Source: Bombardia bombarda
Lineage: Eukaryota; Ascomycota; Sordariomycetes; Sordariales; Lasiosphaeriaceae
DNA length: 64,000 nt
Reading direction: 5' to 3'
NCBI GenBank assembly: GCA_030512295.1
Contig: JAULSR010000002.1
Coordinates: 7,874,001 to 7,938,000 of the forward strand
Shown: one piece after another, positions 32,915-44,800 of the stretch
Position numbering within the stretch: the stretch's first letter is position 1
Layout of the letters: every line of letters starts with the position of its first letter
Translations under genes and position numbers: made by a program
Notes under the pieces: generated by a model
Database searches by the model: none
Seen by the model: the letters and a program-made list of their open reading frames with translations, nothing else
What the model was told of the DNA's origin: nothing

Positions 32915-35192
32915 TTAGGCCAGGGGCCTGTTGCTCTGTCCGCGGCGTGCCTTGTTGGGGACTGTGGTCCAGCCATCATCTTCCTTTTTGGGTGCGGGTG
33001 CGCCCTCCTCAGCGCCAGCTGTCGGTGCAGCAGCAGGGCCGCTGCCGTTCGCCCGAGGAAGTCGTCCGGAATCGCTGCGGGGGGGCCGCGGAGCACCGGG
33101 TCCACGGCGAGGTCCACCAGCATGAGCACCGCGAGAAGACTCGCGCTGCTCACCACCTCCCCTTCTCCAGTTTCCACTCTCTGCTGCCCGTGTCTTGGGG
33201 TTGGCAACATCCTCTTTGGGTACTCGGGGCTCACGGGGCTCACGGGTCCGGGCTGGTGCTTTTTGCGTGGTTGAGGCATCGGTTGCCGGGGTGGCTCCCT
33301 CTTGAGGAGCTGCCTTTGCTTCAGCAGCGGGCGCAGCAGCGGGCGCGGCAGCGGAAGCGGCGGCGGCCTCGTCACTGGCGGCAGCGGCCTTCTCGGCGGC
33401 CTCAGCCTCAGCCTTTGCGGCCTTCTCTGCCTTCTCAGCCGCCTCTGCCTTCTCAGCTTCCTCTGCCTTCTCGGCAGCCTCCTTGTCCTTCTCCGCCTTC
33501 TCGGCAGCCTCCTTGATGGCGGCTTCCTTCGCGAGACGTCGCTCCTCCTTGGCCTTCTCATCGGCCTCCTTCTTGTCCTTGATGGCCTGGAGGCGCTTCT
33601 CCTCTATTTCGCGCTCCTTGGCTGCTGTGTCAATTGGCCGGGCGGCACCGAAGGGGCTGGCCTTGGCATCGGTAGAAGCGGCGGGGGAAGTTACAGCAGG
33701 AGCTTCCGAAACAGTACGCTTGATAAGGTTCAACTTGGGCCTCCCAGCGAGTGTGGCATGGTGTGCAGACGGAGAAGAAGGGGCCTCGCTTCCCTCACGA
33801 GACTCTCCACCAGTCTTGGCGGCTGCGTCCGGGCGCATGCTAGTGCGCCACTGGAAATCCTTCTCAGCAGCACTGGCAACCCGCTCTGGGCGGTCAGCAG
33901 CGAACTCGCGGCGGGGTGGGCGGGATCCTTCGGTGCCCTCCGGACGAGGTTCACCAGGTCCCCAGGCAGCAGGAGAGGCTCTTCTCTCTGTACGGAAAGA
34001 CTCTGAGCGGCCCTCGGTGGTAAGAGAACGCGACCCATCCCTGAAGCCCTCGGTGCGCTCAGGTTGAGCAGCAGGGGAAAGAGGACCACGCCTCTCCCAG
34101 TTGCCGAAGTCACGCACTTTGCCATCGTCGGCTTGGGGCTCACGGGGAGCTCTCCGTTCGCCGAACTCGGCACCACCACGTCGCTCACCGCCGCGGTCAC
34201 CGCCACGGCCAGGAAGGTCCGCAAGGGGACCCTTCCGCGACCAATCGCTAAAGTCACGCGTAGACTCGCCTCTGTCACCAGCCTTGGCTATAAATTGGTT
34301 AGGCTCAATGGTCATATTCTTTCGTCATACAGGTGTAGCTTGAAGGAGACGTACGTGGATCTGCGATCTTGACTCTGATGCTGCGTCCCTGGAACTGCTC
34401 TCCATCGAGAGTCAAAGCCTGCTTCAGGCCGTCGAGGTCTCCGAACTCGGCGTATGCGAAGCCCTTCGGCCTGTTCTGCTCGCGATCCTCGATGATACGG
34501 ACGCTCACAATGTTGCATCCCTCGAAGAACTCGGTGACGGTTTCGGAAGTGGCGTCATATGATAGATTGCCGAGGTGAGCGGTATATGGGGGCTTGTCGG
34601 GGAGACTCTGGGGAAGGTTGTCGCGGATGGTGTGATATCCTACAAGAACTGTGGTCAGTATAGGGCAGCTTTGGCTATTTGACTAAGTCAGTCTGACGTA
34701 CCTCGGTCACCGCCACCGTAAGAGGTTGCTCCGGTGCGGCGCTCGGACAGAGGCATAGGCTGGGTGCCTTGGTTGAAAGTCAGCAAAAGCTTTGTTCTCC
34801 TGTCAAGTTTAGTAGAATTTGCAAACCTGTTACCAGCATTGATTAGTAGGGGAATTATACAAGACATGATTGAGTAGTAGAAGGCGTACCATATGTGTCC
34901 TCGACTTCATCTGCCCATGAACCTCCTCCGAATGCTGTATGATGTGGTCAGCCGTCTGCACCTAGGCGAGGCTGCCAGCCTGCGGGGCGGGCTGGTGATG
35001 GGTGCCTTGGCCCGCAATGGAGGGGGGGGAAACTCACAGCTATCATTCACAAATTCGGCCAGCGAAAGCTTCTGGACTTCCTTCTTCTTGGGCGCTGCAA
35101 AATCGAGTCAGCGAGAAGAACATCAAGAAGAGGAGGTATAGCGGAGGTGGGCAGCGAGGAGGGGCAGCGATGTGCCGGCGGTGCTCACCCAT
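32915..35192 (-). CDS. tif3: Translation initiation factor eIF4B
   Basis: Predicted exons on the minus strand are 35192-35189, 35094-35038, 34934-34890, 34767-34702, 34639-34355 and 34287-32915, giving 609 aa. All five introns are phase 1. The first coding exon is just ATGG; joined it reads MAPKKKEVQKLSLAEF then GGGSWADEVEDTYG. An RRM domain follows (about 75-150) with RNP2 AHLGNLSY and RNP1 KGFAYAEF. Then come repeated basic/aromatic units, RDFSDWSRKGPL and RDFGNWERRGPL, like the repeat region of yeast Tif3 and fission yeast Sce3. A Lys/Glu/Ala-rich helical stretch (about 370-480) and an Arg/Gly-rich tail ending in WTTVPNKARRGQ complete it. eIF4B stimulates the eIF4A helicase during mRNA scanning. 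The gene is divergent from the Tim17-like gene with a 616-bp spacer. Confidence 0.92.
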
Positions 35193-35808
35193 GATTGCGG
35201 TTTTTAGGCCTGGCGCAACGACGTAGGATCGTGGCGCGCAAAGAAAGGGCTGTTGGCCGAAAGGGTATCGTCTGTAAGCACGGTAGAGTGCTGAGGTGGC
35301 AGTCGTAGACGGTTTATCTGATACCAAGTTGCAGGTGCAAGTGGTACAGATGAGGCAAATGCGAATCGAGGATATTCGCAGAGTAGTTCGTCGAGATCCG
35401 TAAGGTGGGTGGTTCGGTGTTGCGGCGAGTTCTAGGGAAAAATTGAAGTCGGCAGAAGGAGGAGTGGAATGGGTGGAGGGTTGACATTTTTTTTCCATTG
35501 GCAAGCCGTGGGCAGGGCGGGCGGTGCCAAACGGCACTAACAAGCTTGGGGTTTAGCGCCGTCCAGGGGAAGCAGCCATTCTGGACCCGCCTCATATTGT
35601 GTGGTGTGGGACCTTAATTCAGGTCGTTCGGCCGCCTGTCGATTTGCTTTCGGGCACTTCAGTTTAAGTTTCATGGCTGCCGCGAAAGCCTAGGTATTTA
35701 CTCACATAGGAACTTGATATCGCCAAACCCAGTTCTCACCCGTTTCATTGGGAGCCTTTGTGCCTTTCGAATCATTTTGGACGAATATCCGCTCAACCAG
35801 CAGCAAAT
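35193..35808. promoter_or_regulatory. Bidirectional promoter of eIF4B and the Tim17-like gene
   Basis: A 616-bp spacer between divergent start codons. No coding region and no clear telobox were seen. Confidence 0.5.
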
Positions 35809-36769
35809 ATGAAGCGTCTTGTTCTTGAAAATGGAGCTGCCAAAACACCAGAGACGTCTTCGTCATCAAACCCATCACAGGAGGTGCCCGTCACAGAGTC
35901 TAACAAATCTAGCGTGAATGAAAATGTCCAGACACGCCCCGCACAGGATCACAGCTTTCTCCCCCCAGAGTTGATGTCAATTGCCGAGCCTTCCCTCAAA
36001 TTTGGCGCTGGTGTTGGTATGAACATATTTCTTATTCGTAGCTCACTAATAATTAATAGAATGTCCTGGGCGGATCACGGTATGAATGTCCAGTGGCTGT
36101 GCTAATGCTATGTTTCCTAGGCGCACTCGGATTATTCGTAGGCGCTGCGAGTGGGATTGCTCGGTCAGCACCTCCATTGTTGTTCTCGCTCGTTTCTGGA
36201 GGGCAATGGTTTGCGCTTGGCTCCAGTTACTATGGTGAGCGACGGCACACTGCAACCTATCTTGCATTTATGTAATCTGACTCCTCTTAGCCTCACGCCA
36301 GATTGCTTTTCATGCCATGGGGGGAGAGAAGGACCTCCCTCCAGCCGGCAAGGTGAAGGCGAGTGCCATGGCTGGTGGCTTTGCCGGAATGATTGGTGGT
36401 TTACTACGTAAGTGAAAGTCACGGCTAGGCTGATACCGTTCTAATTATTTCACAGGAGGCCCAAGGAATGTTTTGCCTGGGATGCTCGTGTTTTCTCTTC
36501 TCGGAGCTGGAGGTCAAGCCGTTGTCAATACCAAGTCAAAAGAGTCGTCTAAAGCACCGGGAAAGGGGTTTTTGCACTCGAAATGGAGTCCCGTCACTGC
36601 TCTTAGTGACGAGGACTACGAGAAGATGCTTCAGGAGAAGCTGCTTCGAGTTGAGGCTGACTTGGCCATTGTTGAAGACCACATCAGGGACCTCCATGCT
36701 GCCGAAAGTGCTGCTAAGGAGAGACAACCATCTGAGCAGAACAGTTCGGTACCCCCAGACAGACACTGA
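35809..36769 (+). CDS. Tim17/Tim22/Tim23-like small membrane protein
   Basis: Predicted exons are 35809-36016, 36121-36234, 36291-36407 and 36456-36769, giving 250 aa, all junctions phase 1. ATG 35809 is the first ATG in frame. After a hydrophilic N-terminus, the protein has glycine-zipper membrane segments: FGAGVGALGLFVGAASGIAR, PPLLFSLVSGGQWFALGSSYY, ASAMAGGFAGMIGGLLRG and LPGMLVFSLLGAGGQAVVN. It ends in an acidic helix (SDEDYEKMLQEKLLRVEADL). Four short Gly-rich helices with a Pro/Arg-rich loop resemble the Tim17/Tim22/Tim23 family of mitochondrial inner membrane (and peroxisomal Pmp24) proteins. I cannot place it in a named subfamily, and the organelle is an inference. Intron 1 (104 nt) contains a second splice-site pair that could define a 20-nt cassette exon. 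Confidence 0.78.
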
Positions 36770-38847
36770 GGGAGAAGGCGACCACAGAACTGTCACGCTA
36801 TCTGGTGCAACGTGCCGCCTGAGCACAGAGGCTGAATCAAGTCAACCCGTGGCTTCGAGATATTGGATGATATTCATTCATTCACGATACTCAGGTATTA
36901 CGACTACCAGCTTCAGGTACCTAAGGCGTGATACAGTCTACGACAGCTGTCGTTCTCGTCATTTATCAAGAATTTAGACGACCCCGGCCATCGACCACGG
37001 TTGCATACAAGACACCATAAGTTGGTCTTCTGGTGTCAGCTTGTGTAGTAGGTATTTATTCTGGAAGTATAGCGCATCACAGTTTCTGGATGGGCTGTTG
37101 CGTTGGTGTTGATTGGACATACTACTGTCGGGAAGGGAAGTGTAAACCCCTGCTATGGCCGATTAGCCGCGAAATGTGTATGAGGTGTTTGTGTAGCAGG
37201 TAGCTGTCTGAATATGTAATTGTAGGGTAGATTATTGGAGGAAATATGGAGATGGGGATCTGCCCAATCTTAGAGCTCCACGGGCAGACTGATGAGTAGA
37301 AATTATTAAACCGCCCCCACTGACATAGTATTAGATATGTACTCGTCATTCGTGTCACGATGTTTAGGCCTCGATGGAATGGTGGCCGACAGGCACCATA
37401 TAAAGAACCTATGTAGACAGTTTCCGAGGCACTCGAGGCACTTTGAGGAGTTCCATTGGACGTCATACACGAAAGGTGGCCCCGGGCACCGTGCACACCC
37501 GTTCAAGGTTCTAGCACGTTGCTAACATCTCCACGTTCCTGGCCTGACTAAGGTAAGGAAGGTAGTGAGCTTTTAAGGTCTTTGAGATAACACAGCCACT
37601 TACCCGTGTATATATAGAATCAAAGATGCAGCAGACAATAGCAGAGAACGCTGGTGGTGAATGAAGGACGGGAGCGAAATGGATTGCGGACAATGACCTT
37701 TGAGTGCCAGAATGTGCAAGCCGACGCTAGCCCTCCGGTTAGATATGGAGGTACCTCAATACCTAGCTTGAGGGGTCCTGACCGTAAGCTGCAATACTTA
37801 CCTTAGATACCTTACCTAAACAAACAAACTACCTACCGGATAGTAGGATTAAAGACGCCTAGAATTTTGGATTCGACTGGACCGGTACCACGATCGACAG
37901 CATTCGCAACGGGTTGCATATTCTTGTCTATAAAAAGGTTGCTGGCTTCAAACTCTCCCAACAGTCTGGGCGCAGATGTTGGTTGGTAGGACGGGGGTAG
38001 CTTCTTCGCTTACTTCGTACCTTCACATGGAGCTCTTCTGGAGCCAACGATGTCAGCGCTGGAGAAGAAAAAAAAAGAGTGAGGGAGGCACGGGCCAACT
38101 AACTACCCCGCCGATCCCCCACCTCCATAGCACTATGGGCCATTTCCGTCCTCGTCCGAAATAGCTTGGCATGGCACCTGCAGGCTGGAGCTCTCGTCCG
38201 GCCCGAGCTGGTGGCCCTGGTAGGTCGCTCGCTCAGGCCCTGCGACTCTGCAGGAATGCGACTCAAGAGGGCGGTTCTTCAGGCGGTGTGCAGCGGCAGT
38301 ATTCTAAAGAATACAACCACGCACCTTCCAAGACAGGCGGCATTGCAGCGTGGCCACTGGGCCAGGGAGACAGCGACCGACCAGGGTTGGCTGCCCAGCA
38401 ATCAAAGGTGTGGGTGCCCTGCAATCTGGGGAGTCGTCAACGGGTCAATTTCCGTCGTTGAATGTTTTTTTTAATGATTGATTCCTTCTGGGTGCCCGCT
38501 CTCTCCGCTGCTGACAGTTGCTGCCACACTTTTGCTTCTTGGCCTGTTCTCTTGTCACTCCTTCTCCCTGCGACGACGGCGCTTCCAATGTGCCGCTTGT
38601 TGGTGACGGATATCTCCAGCTCTCTCCCTCTTCCGGCGTGGTGACAGGGTTGTCTGGCGACGGGCAATAAGTGGAACGGGCGCATTCGCAGGCAGGCATC
38701 CGAGATGATGGCATTCCGCAGCTTATCGCAAGAGTAATACACAGTACAAGCACACAACAACTACACAGCACTTCTGTCCGTATTGCTGGATGTCTGGCTC
38801 TCTCCAGGCCAGACCCCCCTCGGACCTGTCACTCATGTCTCCTTGAC
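36770..38847. other. Tim17-like 3' flank and FMP27 promoter
   Basis: About 2.1 kb between two plus-strand genes. TACCTTACCTAAAC and CTACCTACC words cluster at 37795-37840. An open frame runs in from 38671 but lacks an ATG before 38848. No coding region is supported. Confidence 0.5.
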
Positions 38848-41800
38848 ATGGCGCTCCTTAATCCAACCTTCATATTCGGCATTCTAGTCCTTCTTTACCT
38901 GTCATCCTTCGTCATATTCGCTGTTTTACGCATCATTACCGGCATCTCGATTCAGCGCATAGGCTATTTCTCCCTCCGAAGGCTTGCCTACACCCCGCGC
39001 GATGGGCTCAAGATCGAGATTCGCGGCCTCGGCCTCAACGTGCACCGTCCGACCTTCGCCCAGCCAACCTGGCTCAGTATAGTCGTCAACGAATTGGTTG
39101 TCACGGTGGACATTGCGGAATTGGACGGAAGCAAAAGGAACGGCGCCACGTCCGAGGACGACCCCCTCGGCCCCGACAAAGATGGAGAGTCTGAGCTTCT
39201 GGCCCAGCCGCCAAAGGCGCCGCCTATCCGTCGCAATACTTCCTTGGACGGACGAAGCAAAACATGGAAGCAGTTGACTAAGCTCAAGGAACGAGTGAAG
39301 CGTCTCCACCGAAACGTGAACTCACTCCGGATGGTGGACATCGTCGCCACAAACTCGACGGTCAGTATCGTGAATGTCGGCAATGTGCAGCTGGGCAGCG
39401 TCACTGTCGCTGTAGATACGAGGCGCAAGATGGTCGACCGCGCTCGTTTCTTTCTCCAGGGCAGATCTAATCGGACAGGAGAAAACCAACAGGCAGAATG
39501 GATCATGACCCTCCGCAGCGTCTTGTTCACTGCCGACGGGAGAGAATCCCTCGAGGTGCTGGACAATGCCAGTCTCAACATCCACGGGTTTCTTTACAAG
39601 GCTCTCGATGGTCTCCGGGACGCTGCTGTGGCCCTGAAGCTTGGCCGCGTCCATATTCCTTACGATGATGTCCGTCACAGTATCGCCCAGTACAAGATAA
39701 TCAAGGCAGGGACCAGGGCCAGCCAGTTATTTGCCGAACCAGAACCAATTGATGTCTTCGTCGATAAAGTGATTCAGGAGATCGACGTTCCAGGAAGCAC
39801 CAATAATGAGCTAATGCAGACAGTCTCGGACTCAAAGGAACTTGTCAGCTCGGTTCTGAGAGGAATAAAGGAGGTTCAGTTTGCAGTCAGCTTTATCGGC
39901 TTCACCAAGAAGATCGAAGCTGTTAAGGCTGGAGGCTCGCCAATTCTTTTAAACGCGTCGATGAAGGAAGTTGGCATTGACCTCCACCGCCTCGACCCGA
40001 AATCTCCAGCTCATAGGATGTATTTCCCCTCCAAGGATATTGCGCACGAAGCCCTGGCTGCTGCGCTCTCCATATCCGTTGGCCTCGACGACGGACACGG
40101 TAAACCCGAGCGGCTCATGTACATCCCCATGGCGACTACGACGGTCAGAACCACATTGCCATCCAAAACTGTCGAGTTAGCTGAGGAAGGCACCGCCGAA
40201 GAACGAAATGAGAATATACTTTTCGCAAATTCTGTTGTAACCTCTCCGTCTGTCGACCTTGATCCTCGACATCTCCCACTCCTCTTGGCTATGCTCCGGC
40301 CAAAACCAAGACCAAGACCAAAATCTCGACCCCAGCAACGACATATGCTTATTTCACGACTCCTTCCAAAAGCGAATATCAAATTCTCAATGCATGAGCC
40401 TGTCTTGAGAATAACTCTGCCGCCAGTGCAGAAGACGGCCGATCCTGATGAATTTGATCTTATCATCTCGTCCATCTCGTCTATCTCGCTTGACATGGAG
40501 TCATTCCACTCAGCCGTTGAAGATCTTCACTATTCTTTAGCTGCGAATATGAGGGTTCAAACACACAAGCTGTACTATCAGACATCGTCTGGCAGTAGGT
40601 TTAACCTCCTTGAGACGGAATCCTTCGAACTGAAGGTACAGCTCAATGCAACTCCTGATGTCCATGTGGTGGCCACGGGAAATCTGCAAACATTTACCTT
40701 AAAGTTGGTTAGGGAGGAGATAGGCGATGGGCTACGCCACATAGTCCGGCAACTACGGCTCGAAGTTCAGCCAGACAAGATGGCAGTCTCAAAGGGTGCC
40801 AAGAAGTCTAATTTCCTTCGTGCCATGCCAGCCTGGCTTCTACGTTTCCAGCTACAATGTGACGACTTCAGCTTTGAGGTAGCAGGCTTGGACGAAGTTG
40901 TATCAAAAGACGCGAGGGGAGTTGCCATCCAGCTGGACTCTTGGTCGGCAGATTATAGCGCGCAGAGGTTAGAGACATTACAGAGGCGGCCGTCCCGACG
41001 TCGAGCCAGTACTCGCGGGATGACCCCTGACGCAGAGCTTCTCAAAGCGGCTCCAATGTCGCCAAAGAGAAGAAACCACCACGATGGTGATGATCGCCGC
41101 ATGACGATCCAAGTTCGAGGACTCGAATGCTTCATCATTGAGTCCGCGGATAAGATGGAAATTGAGCCGTTTGTGAGCATACCAAAATTCGACCTTGTTT
41201 TTACCACCTTGAGCGACAACCAAGGTCCAGTGTTTCGTGTCTCCTCCCAAATCAAGACAATTCTTGTCCAATATTCTCTCTACCGCCATTACGCTGTTGG
41301 TGTAGCGATCATGGTTCTTAGGAAGGCTTTCATGAGAACGAGCAGAGACATACCCGAGCCAGTCACTCCTCCGACATCACCAGTCAGGCGGGTAGTTGGT
41401 CACCTTTCCCCCATATCATCCCTCAATTCTCCGGATTTCCCCCTTTTCGATAGCGAATTTTCGAGATCCATGCCTGAGTTGGTGTCCATCGACATCAAGG
41501 CAACGCTCGTCCAGGTCAAGGTGGATACGCCGTCAGATCCGTCATTAATGATCCAAATCTACAATGTGGAGGCTGGACGTCACAGATGGTCGCCGCCATT
41601 CTTTCAGTTCAAGCTGATACGGTTGTATGCCGAGGCACCCAGGATGCGAAGAGTCTGGGCCAGAATCATTAGCATCAATAATGGTCGGGTGGACTATCGA
41701 GAGTCGCGACGGAAGCTGCCTAGCGGGGCCTTACAAGAAGAACGGATGTTTGACATCGTCTCTGACACTATCCGAGTGGCTGTCCCTCACGAAATGGTTG

Positions 41801-44800
41801 TGCACAAGATAACAGATAACGTCATAAATATCGTCAAGTCGAGCCAGCAGCTGCATCACAGATTCAAGACTGGTACCAACGAGTACATTCTCGACAAGGG
41901 ACCAGAGGGTCCAAAGAATGTTCCGAAGGTATCGGTAAAAACTCGGTCATTACTGTTTGAACTGGAAGACGGCGCTTTTGAGTGGAAACTCGGGGTTATC
42001 TACCGCGCAGGACGGATAGAGCAACTGCAGCGTCAAGCTCGCGAGGAGGCTTTCCGAGTCAAGATAAAGAAGATACACGATGAAGAGTCAAGAAGAGAGT
42101 CGAGCAAATTGCGGACTCGTTCCGCTGCCCCGAGAGGCCGTCAGCATGCATCCCACATCTTTCATCATAGAAGCCACAGTACCGATGACCTAGGGCGATC
42201 AAGTGATGAGGGCCATGTGCGTAGGCGACTACCGAGATATGACCCAGAAGGAAGTGGTCTGGGGATTAGTGGAAACGCCCAAATCTCGGTGGCAGAGGCA
42301 AGGCATAATCTCAATGTTTACAACGCCAAAAGCTGGAAACAACGCATTGATCGGCGCTATGCAATGGCAAAGAAGGCAATGAAGAATATGCACGTTCTTT
42401 CTTGGGGTCGCGATGAGATACCCGACGATCTTGCTGACAACGAGAACATATTGGAGGTTCCACATCGACCTGCTTTGATGGCAGCCATCATCAACGACCT
42501 ACACTTCACAATCGACAAGCCATCATTTCCAATGAAGGATCTGCCTGACTTTTTGCACAAGGTCGGAAAGGGTATGCCTAAGGACATGAAATACTCGCTC
42601 CTTGTCCCCATGAGCGTGCAGATCAACATGGGAGAAGCTAGAATTTCACTTCGTGATTACCCCTTACCGTTCGTGCACGTCCCGCCATTGAAATCGGGCC
42701 AGTCCTCCCGACTACCTGCTTTGTCGATGAGAACGGACTTCGTCATCGCAGAGGAGTTCAGAGGCTCGGAATCGTCTCGGAAAGTCCGGGTTGAAATTGT
42801 TCCTCCACGGAGTCTAGACCTGGATCCGGCTTCACCCAAAGCAGGGTGCTTTGCCATTGACGTGCGGAGAACAATCGGCCCCGTCAAGTCGTTCTCTGAC
42901 ATGACAATCGACATCAACACTACAAACCCAACCCGAATAACGTGGGGCCCATCTTATCAACCCGCGATTCAGGATATGATGATGGCTATTGAGTCAATGA
43001 CCAAGCCACAAATTGATCCCTCCGATAGAGTTGGATTCTGGGACAAAATCCGCCTCAACTTCCATTCGCGAGTTCGAGTCGCATGGCGAGGGGACGGTGA
43101 TGTGCACCTTGCATTAAAAGGTGCCAGAGATCCATACCAAGTCACAGGGAATGGTGCAGGTTTTATCATGTGCTGGCGCAATGACGTTAAATGGAATATT
43201 CATACCGACGATGATCCTAAACAGTTCATGAGCGTTGAGAGCGCTGAATACGTTATTGCGGTTCCTGATTATGGCCATCACGTTCGCGATGCACACCGCC
43301 GCGAAGGTGAAGATGATAGCATCGAGACTGAGACCAGTCACAAGTCTGGTGCTGCTTTCAAGAAGGTCGTCATGAAACTCTCAGGTAAGGTCCAGGTACT
43401 GGCTGGCCTTGTCTTTGAACGAGCTATCGAAAAGGGCAACAGGGATTTCAGCTTCAAGCCACATTACGAGGTTGAGCTGAAATCTCCACATTCCGTCAAA
43501 ATCCAAGATCCAAACGGCCTGCCCTACGACGCCTTCCGCGGGTTCCGCAGCCAACATATTCATCTTTCTGTTGCCGTACGTGCGCCAGTTGATCGTGAAT
43601 GGTCGGCTTCAAATGTTGATCCTTCTCGGAGCTACAACACTGTTCACCTCACTCCAAGGTTCTTCACGCATTTCTTTTCCTGGTGGTCTCTATTCGGGGG
43701 ACCTCTTTCCCTCCCCGTCCGCCAGGGTACTCTGTGGCCGGGCAGGGAGAAAAATAGCAAAAAGTTTGGCAGACACCTTGCTACACTCAAATACAGTCTC
43801 CTGCTCGCCCCCTTATTCCTCAGCCACATATATAAGCACAAGGATTCGGAAGAACATGCGGAGAACGCATTCTCGGCGACCGGTATCAAGGTTCGGTTTG
43901 ACAGCTTTATGCTCGATTTGCACCAGAGGCGAGAAGAGTTCAATACTAGGGATCGGGGTCGAAAGACACAGACCAGAACAAGCGGCATGAAGATTCATGC
44001 AGGCCAACTCGATCTCGTCTCTGCAGATATCCGTGCAGTTTCTGCTAGCATCCGAGGCCCAGCAGGGGATTCACTACCCAGGTCCAAACAGTCCTTCTCC
44101 ACGTTTGTCACAGGGCCCGATGAAGACAGCGCGGATCTGTCCCGGTTTACAATCCCTGATAATGATCTCACCTGGATTGATATGGACGACTTTGTTGAGC
44201 TTGACTGGATTCTGCCGACGGAACCAAACCCCGATACCAAGATCTTGCCGCTTGCATATGCGCCTCGAATCACATACTTCCGCCAGACAGATATTGGCGG
44301 TGTGATCGAAGGTGATCCAGACAGAACAAGTCCCTTTGGGAAGGAGCCGACTCATCTGTGCATCATGAGTCAGGATGATGATCCAAGGAGGGTCCAAGGT
44401 CATCTTATTCGTCGACGTCTGGAACAGCTTGATCAGCAAATGGCAACACACACTAGAAATTTAGGAGAGATTGAGCTTCGTATCATTAGGAATGATATCT
44501 CTGACAAAGACCTCAGGGCTGACTTCGACGCATTGACTAGACACACGGGTGTTTTGGTCGATAAGAAGACATTCCTCGAAGGGATGCTAAGGGAGATGAG
44601 ACAGGATCTTCCTCTGGACACCGAGGACGACGAATACTCTAATGCATCCTCAGTGTATGAATCTCAGCCTACGACAAACAATGAGGGAAGCACAAAGCCT
44701 TCTTCGGGGACAGAGTTTGCAAGCGACTTCAAGAACCGCTTTGTTGTTCACAATATGCAACTAAAATGGAACAATACGTTGCGGAACATCATTCTCCGAT

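Noticed and set aside
33302..34006. 234-codon + strand frame rich in Leu/Gly
   Set aside because: Antisense to the Ala/Glu/Lys-rich part of eIF4B.
38671..38847. 59-codon N-terminal extension of FMP27
   Set aside because: The frame has no ATG before 38848, and the membrane segment expected at the N-terminus starts just after that ATG.
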